A DNA stretch of 64,000 nucleotides from Polynucleobacter difficilis (GTDB taxonomy: Bacteria; Pseudomonadota; Gammaproteobacteria; Burkholderiales; Burkholderiaceae), in NCBI RefSeq assembly GCF_003065365.1, contig NZ_CP023276.1, positions 744,001 through 808,000 on the forward strand. Reading direction: 5' to 3'. The translations under genes were made by a program, and so were the position numbers. Positions 26,265 through 35,116 of the stretch are shown here, in pieces (positions within the stretch are counted from its first letter, which is position 1; every line of letters begins with the position of its first letter). Below the pieces are notes generated by a model. The model did not search any database. It had not been told where the DNA came from and saw nothing but the letters and a program-made list of their open reading frames with translations.

Positions 26265-27302
26265 ATGAAATTGACATTGAAAAAGGCGCTAACTGTAGCT
26301 ACCCTTTCGATTTCAGCAGCGAGCTTCGCTCCAATCGCCATGGCGGCCGATATTACCGGTGCCGGCGCAACGTTCCCATTCCCTATTTACGCCAAATGGG
26401 CTGAAGCCTACAAAGCCCGTACTGGCAATGGCATGAACTATCAGTCAATCGGTTCTTCTGGCGGTATTAAGCAGATTAAAGCCAAGACAGTTGATTTTGG
26501 TGCAACCGATAACCCAGTGAAGTTTGAAGACCTCGAAAAAGACGGCATGGTTCAATTTCCAGCGATTATTGGCGGCGTCGTTCCAATCATCAACGTTCAA
26601 GGCCTTAAGCCTAATCAACTCAAATTAGACGGCGTCGTCTTGGCTGATATTTTCCAGGGCACGATTACCAACTGGAATGACAAGCGCATTGCACTGCTCA
26701 ACCCAGGTCTCAACATTCCAGCTGGTGAAATCACTGTTGTTCACCGCGCTGACGGCTCGGGTACAACTGCTATTTTCACCGACTACTTAGCTAAAGTAAG
26801 TAACGAGTGGAAGAGTGCGGTCGGTGCTGGTGCAGCAGTTAAATGGCCTGCAGCTTCTTCGGTTGGCGGCAAAGGCAATGAAGGCGTTGCTGCAAACGTT
26901 AGCCGTGTAAAGAATTCGATCGGCTATGTTGAGTACGCTTATGCGAAGAAAAACAACATGACTACCGTGCAGTTGAAAAATAAAGATGGTCAATTCGTTT
27001 CTGCTGATGACACCACCTTCGCGGCTGCTGCAGCTGGGACTGACTGGGCAAAGGTTCCAGGAATGGGTACATTCATTACTGATGCTCCAGGAGCTAAGTC
27101 CTTCCCAATCACAGGCGCATCCTTCATCTTGATGTACAAGCAACCAACGAATAAAGCAACTTCTGCTGAAGTGATCAAGTTCTTTGATTTTGCTTTCAAA
27201 GAAGGCGGCAAGATGGCGATTGATTTGGACTATGTACCAATGCCAGCGTCAACCATCGATTTCATTCGTAAGAACGTTTGGTCCCAGATTCAAAACAAGT
27301 AA
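26265..27302 (+). CDS. pstS: Phosphate ABC transporter, periplasmic phosphate-binding protein
   Basis: 345 residues. A Sec signal peptide ends at AMA-ADI (about residue 27). The mature protein shows the family start ITGAGATFPFPIYAKWAEAY, the phosphate ligands in SIGSSGGIKQI and VVHRADGSGTTAIFTDYL, and VGYVEYAYA-like SIGYVEYAYAKKN. It captures inorganic phosphate in the periplasm for PstCAB. Ribosome site AAAGGA before ATG 26265. It is preceded by a Pho box and followed by a strong stem-loop that probably makes pstS more abundant than the downstream pump genes. Confidence 0.96.
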   Translation: MKLTLKKALTVATLSISAASFAPIAMAADITGAGATFPFPIYAKWAEAYKARTGNGMNYQSIGSSGGIKQIKAKTVDFGATDNPVKFEDLEKDGMVQFPAIIGGVVPIINVQGLKPNQLKLDGVVLADIFQGTITNWNDKRIALLNPGLNIPAGEITVVHRADGSGTTAIFTDYLAKVSNEWKSAVGAGAAVKWPAASSVGGKGNEGVAANVSRVKNSIGYVEYAYAKKNNMTTVQLKNKDGQFVSADDTTFAAAAAGTDWAKVPGMGTFITDAPGAKSFPITGASFILMYKQPTNKATSAEVIKFFDFAFKEGGKMAIDLDYVPMPASTIDFIRKNVWSQIQNK

Positions 27303-27319
27303 CATTATGGTTTTCTAGG

Positions 27320-27347
27320 CAATTACCCCGCCGAGGCGGGGTAATTG
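27320..27347 (+). terminator. Strong stem-loop between pstS and pstC
   Basis: CAATTACCCCGC (27320-27331) pairs with GCGGGGTAATTG (27336-27347) around a CGAG tetraloop, followed by only three Ts. A 12-bp stem like this is a partial terminator and a 3' stabiliser of the pstS message. Confidence 0.7.
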
Positions 27348-27410
27348 TTTGGTAAATTCAGTTCGTTTTTTGCAGTACATCGGAAGTAGTCCATTGAAGG
27401 TGGCCGATTT

Positions 27411-28397
27411 ATGAAAAATTTAGTTTCAGCTGGTCTCGTTAGCACCCAAGCAATTGGTATTGCTAAACGTCAGCGTGTGCTCGACAAACTCTTTTATCTG
27501 GTAACGCAATTTTTTGCGCTCTCGGTTTTGTTGGCCTTACTCGGCATCATTGCTTCCCTGGTTGTTAACGCCTATCCCGCATTCCAAAAATTTGGTTTTG
27601 GATTTTTTACCACTGTAGAGTGGGACATTATTAATGGGGAGTTCGGTGGCGCGATCGCCATCTATGGAACTCTAATTACCTCAGTTATCGCTCTGCTCAT
27701 AGCAGTTCCACTCAGTTTTGGTATTGCCGTGTTTTTAACTGAAATTTGCCCGAAGGGCCTACGCCGTGCGCTCGGGACAGCCATCGAAATTCTAGCTGCT
27801 GTGCCATCGATCATTTACGGTATGTTTGGCCTGTTTATTTTTGCTCCTTTATTTGCTGATTACATTCAGCCCGCTTTGGCTGCTACCTTGGGTCAGATAC
27901 CCGGCTTAGGCATTCTCTTTTCGGGCGCATTTAATGGTATCGGTATTCTTTGCGCTGGCCTAATTTTGGCGATGATGATTCTGCCCTTCATTGCTTCAGT
28001 GATGCGAGACGTATTTGAAATTGTCCCCCCTGTCTTAAAAGAGTCAGCCTATGGTATTGGCTGTACTACATGGGAGGTGGTTCGCAATGTAGTCTTGCCC
28101 TACACCAAAACCGGTGTGATCGGCGGCATCATGCTTGGCTTAGGCCGAGCTCTGGGTGAAACCATGGCGGTCACCTTCGTGATTGGTAATGCTCATAAAC
28201 TCAAGGCCTCACTTTTTGCCCCCGGTAACTCGATTGCCTCCACCTTGGCTAACGAGTTTGGAGAGGCAGAGATCGGCGCCCATTATTCCTCGCTATTCCT
28301 TTTGGGATTAGCCCTTTTTGCGATTACCTTTATTGTGCTGTCGCTGGCCAAAATCATGCTGATGCGCATGGAAGCCAGTCAAGGAGCGAAGACCTAA
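27411..28397 (+). CDS. pstC: Phosphate ABC transporter permease PstC
   Basis: 328 residues with six TM helices and the EAA loop (PPVLKESAYGIGCTTWEVVRNVVLP) that contacts PstB. Other landmarks are LAAVPSIIYGMFGLFIFAP and GLGRALGETMAVTFVIGN. It forms the inner-membrane channel with PstA. The stop overlaps the pstA start by one base. The N-terminus has a ~35-residue cytoplasmic stretch before TM1. Confidence 0.95.
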   Translation: MKNLVSAGLVSTQAIGIAKRQRVLDKLFYLVTQFFALSVLLALLGIIASLVVNAYPAFQKFGFGFFTTVEWDIINGEFGGAIAIYGTLITSVIALLIAVPLSFGIAVFLTEICPKGLRRALGTAIEILAAVPSIIYGMFGLFIFAPLFADYIQPALAATLGQIPGLGILFSGAFNGIGILCAGLILAMMILPFIASVMRDVFEIVPPVLKESAYGIGCTTWEVVRNVVLPYTKTGVIGGIMLGLGRALGETMAVTFVIGNAHKLKASLFAPGNSIASTLANEFGEAEIGAHYSSLFLLGLALFAITFIVLSLAKIMLMRMEASQGAKT

Positions 28398-29290
28398 TGA
28401 GTAACGCCCAATTTAAAGCGGATTCAGCCATTACGAAGGGCATGGATCAAGCCCTCTTTAATAAACGCAAGCGCGTTAATGCCATTGGTCTGACCTTGTC
28501 GCTGATCGCAATGAGTATCGGTATGGTATTTTTGTTCTGGATTTTATCGGTACTGCTCTATAAGGGGTTTGCAGCAATTAGTCCTTCCTTATTCCTGCAG
28601 AGTACGCCGGCCCCCGGAACAGAAGGCGGTGGATTGGCTAATCCGATTGTCGGTAGCTTGATGATCGTAGGTGCTTGTACCTTTATTAGTACCCCGATTG
28701 GTATTTTGGCTGGTATTTACCTCTCGGAATACGGTAATAAGAGCCGTTTTGCCGAGGTGACCCGCTTTGTGACCGACATCATGCTGTCAGCCCCATCCAT
28801 CGTAGTGGGTTTGTTTGTCTATGCCATTGTGGTCTACCAAGTAAAGCACTTCTCAGGATGGGCGGGGACGATTGCACTTTCTTTAATTGCCATTCCAGTC
28901 GTGGTTCGTACCACTGAAAACATGCTGCGTTTAGTTCCCTTGACACTCCGGGAGGCTGCCTATGCCTTAGGGGCGCCAAAGTGGAAGGTGGCACTGAGCA
29001 TTACCCTTACAGCCGCCAAGAGCGGTGTTATCACTGGCATCTTATTGGCATTGGCTCGCGTAAGCGGGGAAACTGCGCCGCTCTTGTTTACGGCGCTGAA
29101 TAATCAATTCTTCTCCACCAATATGAATGCACCGATGGCGAACTTGCCTGTGGTGATTTTCCAGTTTGCAATGAGCCCATATGACAACTGGATTAATTTG
29201 GCATGGGGTGGTGCGCTATTGATTACATTTGCTGTATTAGGACTCAATATATTGGCTCGAGTAGTGTTTCGTGAAAAGGTAAAAGTATGA
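28397..29290 (+). CDS. pstA: Phosphate ABC transporter permease PstA
   Basis: 297 residues, six TM helices. EAA loop PLTLREAAYALGAPKWKVALSI, plus APSIVVGLFVYAIVV and LARVSGETAPLLFTALN. It pairs with PstC. TAATG overlap with pstC and ATGA overlap with pstB show tight translational coupling. Confidence 0.95.
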   Translation: MSNAQFKADSAITKGMDQALFNKRKRVNAIGLTLSLIAMSIGMVFLFWILSVLLYKGFAAISPSLFLQSTPAPGTEGGGLANPIVGSLMIVGACTFISTPIGILAGIYLSEYGNKSRFAEVTRFVTDIMLSAPSIVVGLFVYAIVVYQVKHFSGWAGTIALSLIAIPVVVRTTENMLRLVPLTLREAAYALGAPKWKVALSITLTAAKSGVITGILLALARVSGETAPLLFTALNNQFFSTNMNAPMANLPVVIFQFAMSPYDNWINLAWGGALLITFAVLGLNILARVVFREKVKV

Positions 29291-30123
29291 CCATGATGAG
29301 AACAGTAATGCATGCTGGTTCTGCAGAGGCGAGTGCGGCGGTGGCAGAGCGTGCCGATGCTGCGGCTTCAGTCAACGCCCTTGAAATTCGGGATCTCAAT
29401 TTCTTTTATGGCAGCTTTCAGGGCCTCAAAGACATTAATCTTGACATTATCGAGAAGAAAGTTACTGCATTTATCGGCCCATCCGGCTGCGGTAAGTCGA
29501 CGCTATTGCGCACATTAAATCGGATGTATGACCTGTATCCAGGCCAACGTGCCGAAGGTCAAATTAGCTTCTATGGCGAGAACATCCTTGCTCAAGGCAG
29601 CGATGTGAATTTACTGCGCTCACGGATTGGCATGGTTTTCCAGAAGCCAACCCCGTTTCCGATGTCGATTTATGAAAACATTGCCTTTGGTGTGCGTCTC
29701 TATGAGCGCCTGTCTAAAGCCGAGATGGATGAGCGAGTGGAGTGGGCTCTAAGCAAGGCGGCGCTTTGGAATGAAGCCAAAGACAAGCTAAATCAAAGTG
29801 GTTTATCTCTCTCAGGCGGACAGCAGCAGCGCTTATGTATTGCACGTAGTGTGGCCGTTAAGCCATCAGTACTGTTGCTTGATGAGCCAACCTCAGCGCT
29901 GGATCCGATTTCAACGGCAAAAATCGAAGAGTTAATTAACGAACTAAAAAAAGATTACACCATTGCGATTGTTACGCACAATATGCAACAGGCAGCTCGG
30001 GTGTCCGACTTCACGGCATACATGTATTTGGGTGAATTAATGGAATACGGCAAGACCGATGAAATTTTCATTAAACCTAAACGCAAAGAAACCGAAGACT
30101 ACATTACAGGCCGTTTCGGCTAA
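29287..30123 (+). CDS. pstB: Phosphate ABC transporter ATP-binding protein PstB
   Basis: 278 residues. Walker A GPSGCGKSTLLRTLNRM, Q-loop VFQKPTPFPMSIYENIAFG, signature LSGGQQQRLCIARSVAV, Walker B LLLDEPTSALDP and His switch IVTHNMQQAARVSD. An Ala-rich N-terminal extension of ~25 residues precedes the domain, so a later start is possible but ATG 29287 (overlapping pstA) is consistent with coupling. It powers phosphate import and, with PhoU and PhoR, signals phosphate status. Confidence 0.96.
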   Translation: MTMMRTVMHAGSAEASAAVAERADAAASVNALEIRDLNFFYGSFQGLKDINLDIIEKKVTAFIGPSGCGKSTLLRTLNRMYDLYPGQRAEGQISFYGENILAQGSDVNLLRSRIGMVFQKPTPFPMSIYENIAFGVRLYERLSKAEMDERVEWALSKAALWNEAKDKLNQSGLSLSGGQQQRLCIARSVAVKPSVLLLDEPTSALDPISTAKIEELINELKKDYTIAIVTHNMQQAARVSDFTAYMYLGELMEYGKTDEIFIKPKRKETEDYITGRFG

Positions 30124-30135
30124 TCAGGAGATCAT

Positions 30136-30840
30136 ATGCAAGATAAACACTTATCATCGCAGTTTGACGAGGACCTAAACTCCTTATGCGCCAAATTATT
30201 GCAAATGGGCGGCGTGGTAGAGCAGCAAATCGATATTGCCATGCGCGCTTTCTCCGAAATGAATTTGGACTTATGCAACCAAGTAATTGAGCGTGAAAAG
30301 ACCGTTAATTCTCTTGAGGTTGAAATTGATTCGGCTTGCGTTGAGCTGATTGCGCGGCGTCAACCTACGGCGCGTGACTTGCGCTTGGTGATGGCAATAT
30401 CGAAGGCTATTACGAATTTAGAAAGAGCAGGGGATGAGGCTGAGCGGGTAGCTAAACGAACCCGCCATATTATTAACGACACCGTAAACTTCAACATTAA
30501 TGCCGCAGAGATTAAGTTATCTGGTCAGATGGCGATTGATTTGCTGCGCCAGAGCTTAGATTGCTTCGCCCGTCTCGATGCCGTCGCTGCTGTCAAAGTA
30601 GTGCAGGATGATAAGCAGATTGATGAGGAATTTCGTGGCTTTGTGCGTAAGTTAATCACCTATATGGCTGAAGATCCCAAGATGATTTCAACTGGCTTGG
30701 ACCTACTCTTTATTGCGAAGGCCATTGAGCGCATTGGCGATCACGCCAAGAACATCGCAGAATTTGTGATCTACATTGTGAAGGGCGCCGATGTGCGGCA
30801 TGTGCCACAAGACGATTTAATTCGCGAAGCCCATAAATAA
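30136..30840 (+). CDS. phoU: Phosphate signalling regulator PhoU
   Basis: 234 residues, two repeated three-helix PhoU domains. Landmarks: SSQFDEDLNSLCAKLLQMGG, the first metal-binding helix IARRQPTARDLRLVMAISK with ERAGDEAERVAKR, and the second LFIAKAIERIGDHAKNIAEFV. It links PstSCAB to PhoR so that PhoB stays off when phosphate is plentiful. It lies 12 bases after pstB, with an AGGAG ribosome site. Confidence 0.95.
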   Translation: MQDKHLSSQFDEDLNSLCAKLLQMGGVVEQQIDIAMRAFSEMNLDLCNQVIEREKTVNSLEVEIDSACVELIARRQPTARDLRLVMAISKAITNLERAGDEAERVAKRTRHIINDTVNFNINAAEIKLSGQMAIDLLRQSLDCFARLDAVAAVKVVQDDKQIDEEFRGFVRKLITYMAEDPKMISTGLDLLFIAKAIERIGDHAKNIAEFVIYIVKGADVRHVPQDDLIREAHK

Positions 30841-30845
30841 GAGCC

Positions 30846-31562
30846 ATGTCCCAGCATATTCTGGTTGTTGAAGATGAGCCGTCAATTGCCGAGCTCATTT
30901 CAATTAATTTAACGCATGCTGGATATACTGTATCCCGGGCCTTGCAGGCAGATGAGGCCCTGCAATTGTTGCGTAATTCCAAGCCCGACTTAGTCATTTT
31001 GGATTGGATGATGCCCGGCAAATCGGGCGTTCAGTTTGCGCGTGAACTTAGGTCTAGTCCATCAACGCAAGCCATTCCGATTCTGATGTTGACTGCCAAA
31101 GGGGAAGAGGCTGACAAAGTATTGGGTCTTGATGCCGGCGCAGACGACTATGTAACCAAGCCATTCTCCCCAAAGGAGCTTGTTGCGCGTGTGAAGGCCT
31201 TATTGCGGCGCCATGTATTTGAAGTGGTCGAAGAGAAGGCCTTTGTACTGGGGCCAATGCAGCTGGATCCAGTGGCCCACCGTTTAACTATTCGCGTTTC
31301 TGATAATACGAGCAAGGCACTTGCTTTGGGACCTACTGAATTTCGTTTAATGCAGTTCTTGATGGCTAATCCGGAGCGGGTGCATTCGCGTACTCATCTT
31401 TTAGATAATGTGTGGGGTAATGAGGTGTATATCGAAGAGCGCACGGTCGACGTACACATTAAGCGTTTACGTGCTGCTTTGGCTCCTTTTGCCTGCGATC
31501 ATTTCGTAGAAACGGTCCGTGGTAGTGGCTACCGAATTACGAAGAACCCAGTAAATACATAG
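30846..31562 (+). CDS. phoB: Phosphate response regulator PhoB
   Basis: 238 residues. Receiver domain with acidic pocket VEDEPS, the phosphoryl-acceptor Asp in LVILDWMMPGKSG, Thr in MLTAKGEE and Lys in DYVTKPFSPKEL. Winged-helix OmpR-type DNA-binding domain from about residue 135: LGPTEFRLMQFLM, RTVDVHIKRLRAAL and TVRGSGYRI. It binds Pho boxes such as those annotated here. It follows phoU by five bases. Confidence 0.96.
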   Translation: MSQHILVVEDEPSIAELISINLTHAGYTVSRALQADEALQLLRNSKPDLVILDWMMPGKSGVQFARELRSSPSTQAIPILMLTAKGEEADKVLGLDAGADDYVTKPFSPKELVARVKALLRRHVFEVVEEKAFVLGPMQLDPVAHRLTIRVSDNTSKALALGPTEFRLMQFLMANPERVHSRTHLLDNVWGNEVYIEERTVDVHIKRLRAALAPFACDHFVETVRGSGYRITKNPVNT

Positions 31563-31623
31563 CGTTAACGGCGCTTAGGCGATGCTTTCCGTTTCGCCAT
31601 TGGGTATGCTCTAAGATAACGCT

Positions 31624-32922
31624 ATGTTTGCTGCCATTGTCCGCCTTTTTGTTCTCTTAGCTTGCTCCTTTGCGTTGTATTCGCTTACTCAGTCGGCATG
31701 GGGTCATTGGGTTGCGCTTGGCATTGCACTCACTGTCTTGGCCATTCCGCTGGGGTATTTTTACATCAAGCTATCGACCCTTAAAAAATACCTACAAGCC
31801 GATGAATTAGAGCGTCTACCGGCTGCCAGTGGATTCCTGGAAGATCTCTTTTTTCGTTTGCAGCGTTACGTCAAGGCAATTAAGCAACGCATTTTTGAAG
31901 TCGAACGTCAGCACCAACGATTTATTGAAGCCTTTCAGGCTTCGCCCAACGGCATTGTGATGCTCGATAGCCAAGACCAAATTGAATGGTGCAATGCCAT
32001 TGCCGAACGTTTTTTTGGGCTGAATTTCAAGCGCGATGCGATGCAACGTATCAATTACTTGTTCCGCAATCCTGAATTTATTCAATACCTGAGCGCGCGT
32101 GAGTTTGAGGAGCCCTTGGTGATTGAAAAGATGGGCCCAGGCTCGAATCTCAGCCTTCGAATCCAGGCATTTCCCTTTGCGGACAATAGGCGCTTATTGT
32201 TGGCCCAAGACGTAACCGACCTATATAAAGCAGAGGCGATGCGCCGCGACTTCGTGGCAAACGTATCCCACGAAATGCGCACACCCCTTACAGTGATGAT
32301 GGGGTTTTTAGAAACAGTTCAAACCATTGATTTAACGCCAGCCCAAAAAGCAGAGTACCTTGAGCTTATGATGACCCAAGGTCGACGCATGAAAAGCTTA
32401 GTTGAAGATTTGCTGACCTTAGCTAATCTAGAAGCAAATGCCTTGCCCGTATTGAAGGATTCAGTCAATGTAGTGGATTCTGCGTTTCCACTGCTGAAAA
32501 ATGATGCCGAGGCTTTATCGCAGGGCGCCCATCAAATCCGCTTTGAGGCAGAGTCAACCCAATTGCTCATGGGCAATGAGCATGAATTAATGTCGGCCTT
32601 TGGTAATTTGATCTCCAATGCCATTCGCTACACACCCGACGGCGGAGAGATTACGGTGCAATGGGGCGTTAATTCCAATGGGCAGGGCGTTTTTTCGGTC
32701 CGGGATACCGGCCCCGGCATTAGTGCTGAACACTTACCTCGTTTAACCGAGCGTTTTTACCGGGTCGATCGCAGTCGCTCGCGGGATACGGGTGGCACTG
32801 GACTGGGCCTGGCGATCGTGAAGCACATTGCCAGTCGACATCAAGCTCAGCTCTTAATTGAGAGTGTGCCTGGATCCGGCAGTCAATTTACTTTGCTTTT
32901 CCCTTCGGAGCGAATAGCTTAA
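31624..32922 (+). CDS. phoR: Phosphate sensor histidine kinase PhoR
   Basis: 432 residues. Two N-terminal TM helices (about 5-22 and 26-48) with almost no periplasmic loop, as in E. coli PhoR; then a PAS domain (FIEAFQASPNGIVMLDSQDQIEW). DHp box with the phospho-His in FVANVSHEMRTPLTVMMGF, and a HATPase domain (FGNLISNAIRYTPDG, DTGPGI, GGTGLGLAIVKHIASRH). It phosphorylates PhoB under phosphate limitation. Its 3' end overlaps the convergent ppk1 gene by 35 bases. Confidence 0.95.
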   Translation: MFAAIVRLFVLLACSFALYSLTQSAWGHWVALGIALTVLAIPLGYFYIKLSTLKKYLQADELERLPAASGFLEDLFFRLQRYVKAIKQRIFEVERQHQRFIEAFQASPNGIVMLDSQDQIEWCNAIAERFFGLNFKRDAMQRINYLFRNPEFIQYLSAREFEEPLVIEKMGPGSNLSLRIQAFPFADNRRLLLAQDVTDLYKAEAMRRDFVANVSHEMRTPLTVMMGFLETVQTIDLTPAQKAEYLELMMTQGRRMKSLVEDLLTLANLEANALPVLKDSVNVVDSAFPLLKNDAEALSQGAHQIRFEAESTQLLMGNEHELMSAFGNLISNAIRYTPDGGEITVQWGVNSNGQGVFSVRDTGPGISAEHLPRLTERFYRVDRSRSRDTGGTGLGLAIVKHIASRHQAQLLIESVPGSGSQFTLLFPSERIA

Positions 32923-35011
32923 TCAGCTCTAACTGCGCAATGACTGGAGTCTGATTTGTCCTGGGCTTCACTTGCTGGTAACTGCCATCGGAATTCATTT
33001 TCCATGCCGTTGCATTGTCTTTGAGTAATAACTTAAGACCCTCTAGGACAACCCGTTTTTTTAGTAGCCGATCTTTTACCGGAAAGGCAACCTCAACACG
33101 CCGCAGCAGGTTGCGATCCATCCAGTCGGCACTTGAGAGGTGTACGGATTCTGTGCCATTTGCATAAAAATAGTAGATGCGGTGGTGCTCTAAGAAGCGC
33201 CCAATAATGGAGCGGACGGTTATGTTGTCCGACAGTCCTTTAACCCCAGGTTGCAGGGCACACACGCCACGCACAATCAGTTGGATTTTGACGCCCGCTT
33301 GGGATGCTTTATACAGCTCCGCAATAATCGTTGGCTCAAGCAAGGCATTCATTTTGGCGATGATGAGGGCCTTTTTTCCTGCTTTGGCTGCTTTTGCTTC
33401 GGCGCGAATGTGCGCAACCAGCTCATCTAATAGGGTAAAGGGCGATTCCCATAGCTCGCGGGTTTCCAAGTGCAAAGCCGTACCCGTGAGTTGCTGAAAC
33501 ACAAGATGCACATCATTGGTAATGGCTTCATCACAGGTCATGAGACCAAAATCGGTATAGAGCTTCGCTGTTTTTGGATGGTAGTTTCCGGTACCCAGAT
33601 GCACATATCGAACGAGTTGTGATTTACTTTTCTTGCCGGTTATTTTCTCTCGCCGAACTACTAATAACATTTTGGCATGGCATTTATGACCTACTACACC
33701 ATAGACTACATGGGCGCCAACACTCTCTAATTTAGCCGCCCAGTTGATGTTGGTTTGTTCATCAAATCGTGCAAAGAGCTCTAAGACGACGGTAACTTCT
33801 TTGCCGTTTCGTGCCGCTTGAATGAGGGCATCCATTGCTGGAGAATCATCGCCCGTACGGTAAACCGTTTGTTTAATGGCCAATACGTCTGGATCATTAG
33901 AGGCTTCGCGTAATAACTGCAGTACGGGCTCAAAGCTCTCATAGGGGTGGTGCAATAAGATATCGCCTTGGCGAATTTTCTCGATGATGGAATCATCCGG
34001 GTCAGTAGAGTCTTGCTGACCTGGTTTAGTTAAGCCAAATGAGGATTTGGGGCGGTATAAGGCAAATTTGAGCTCGGGCTTGTCGACTAGATCAGGCACC
34101 TGTGACAGACGGAGTAAATTGACCGGCCCATCAATCCGGTAGCAATCTTGTGGCCCAAGGCCATTTTCCTTACGGAGTCGCTCCACCAGAGCGTGGGGCG
34201 TCTCGATCGATGTTTCTAGGCGTACAGCATCACCCAAGTGGCGGGTTGGTAACTCGCCTTGCAGAGCTTTACGCAGATCAGTAACTTCATCATCGGATAC
34301 AAATAATTCCGAATTGCGCGTGACGCGAAATGGGTGACACTCCACAATGCTTAAGCCGGGAAACAAGCTACCCACAAACTTTTGGACAAAGGAAGAGAGG
34401 AGGACGAAGCCATAATCGCACTTGGCCAGGTGTTTTGGCATTTGAACGACACGCGGCAAGGAGCGCGGCGCTTGCACAACAGCTAAGCGAGCCCGCCTGC
34501 CAAAGGCATCTTTTCCGTCTAAGGAAACAATAAAATTTAAGCTCTTATTGGCCACCTTCGGAAATGGATGGGCTGGGTCTAGCGCAATCGGCGTCAATAG
34601 CGGTAGCAATTCAGTATTAAAGATGCCGTGCGCCCATTTTTCTTGTTCCGGCGTCCAGTCCTTGGCAAAAATAAATTGAATCCCAGCCTCTTCTAGTTGC
34701 GGCTGTATGGTGTTATTAAATACCGCATATTGCCGTGCAACCAATGTGTGGGCATATTCCGTTACTTTGTCGTATGCCTCGGAAATACTGAGGCCATCGG
34801 CTTCAATTTTCTTGGGGTCAGTTTGCAATTGCTCCTTGAGTCCGGCAACCCGAACCTCAAAAAACTCATCTAGATTGCTCGACACAATCCCCAAGAAGCG
34901 CAAACGCTCCAAAAGGGGGTTACTGGGATCCTCGGCCTGAGCCAGTACTCTGGAATTGAATTCCAAAATACCGATTTCTCGATTTAGAAGGGGAATGGCC
35001 AGTTTTGTCAT
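32888..35011 (-). CDS. ppk1: Polyphosphate kinase 1
   Basis: 707 residues. N-terminal domain ELGILEFNSRVLAQAEDP-like start (ILEFNSRVLAQA), head domain, and two phospholipase-D-like C-terminal domains with the autophosphorylated His in GHKCHAKMLLVVRRE and the second His in VHLSSADWMDRNLLRRVE. It polymerises ATP gamma-phosphate into polyphosphate, reversibly. It is divergent from ppx across 105 bases and runs tail-to-tail into phoR with a 35-base overlap and no terminator between them. A degenerate Pho-box-like repeat precedes it. Confidence 0.95.
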   Translation of the reverse strand: MTKLAIPLLNREIGILEFNSRVLAQAEDPSNPLLERLRFLGIVSSNLDEFFEVRVAGLKEQLQTDPKKIEADGLSISEAYDKVTEYAHTLVARQYAVFNNTIQPQLEEAGIQFIFAKDWTPEQEKWAHGIFNTELLPLLTPIALDPAHPFPKVANKSLNFIVSLDGKDAFGRRARLAVVQAPRSLPRVVQMPKHLAKCDYGFVLLSSFVQKFVGSLFPGLSIVECHPFRVTRNSELFVSDDEVTDLRKALQGELPTRHLGDAVRLETSIETPHALVERLRKENGLGPQDCYRIDGPVNLLRLSQVPDLVDKPELKFALYRPKSSFGLTKPGQQDSTDPDDSIIEKIRQGDILLHHPYESFEPVLQLLREASNDPDVLAIKQTVYRTGDDSPAMDALIQAARNGKEVTVVLELFARFDEQTNINWAAKLESVGAHVVYGVVGHKCHAKMLLVVRREKITGKKSKSQLVRYVHLGTGNYHPKTAKLYTDFGLMTCDEAITNDVHLVFQQLTGTALHLETRELWESPFTLLDELVAHIRAEAKAAKAGKKALIIAKMNALLEPTIIAELYKASQAGVKIQLIVRGVCALQPGVKGLSDNITVRSIIGRFLEHHRIYYFYANGTESVHLSSADWMDRNLLRRVEVAFPVKDRLLKKRVVLEGLKLLLKDNATAWKMNSDGSYQQVKPRTNQTPVIAQLELIKLFAPKGKAK

Positions 35012-35022
35012 GAATAGACTAT

Positions 35023-35083
35023 GTTATGCCACCTTTATATTTCAGTAATGTGTCATTTGGATTGCATACAATAAGCCTTTAGT
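35023..35083. promoter_or_regulatory. Possible Pho-box-like element between ppk1 and ppx
   Basis: Toward ppk1 (minus strand): ATGACAC, ATTA, CTGAAAT, ATAA (35056-35035), then CATAAC six bases on (35028-35023). Toward ppx (plus strand): GTGTCAT (35050-35056), TTGG, ATTGCAT, ACAA, then TTTAGT (35078-35083). Repeat half-sites match the CTGTCAT consensus at only 4-6 of 7 positions, so this is a weak call. Confidence 0.3.
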
Positions 35084-35116
35084 ATCTGTGGCATTGCCCT
35101 GTTAAAGCTGATCCAT

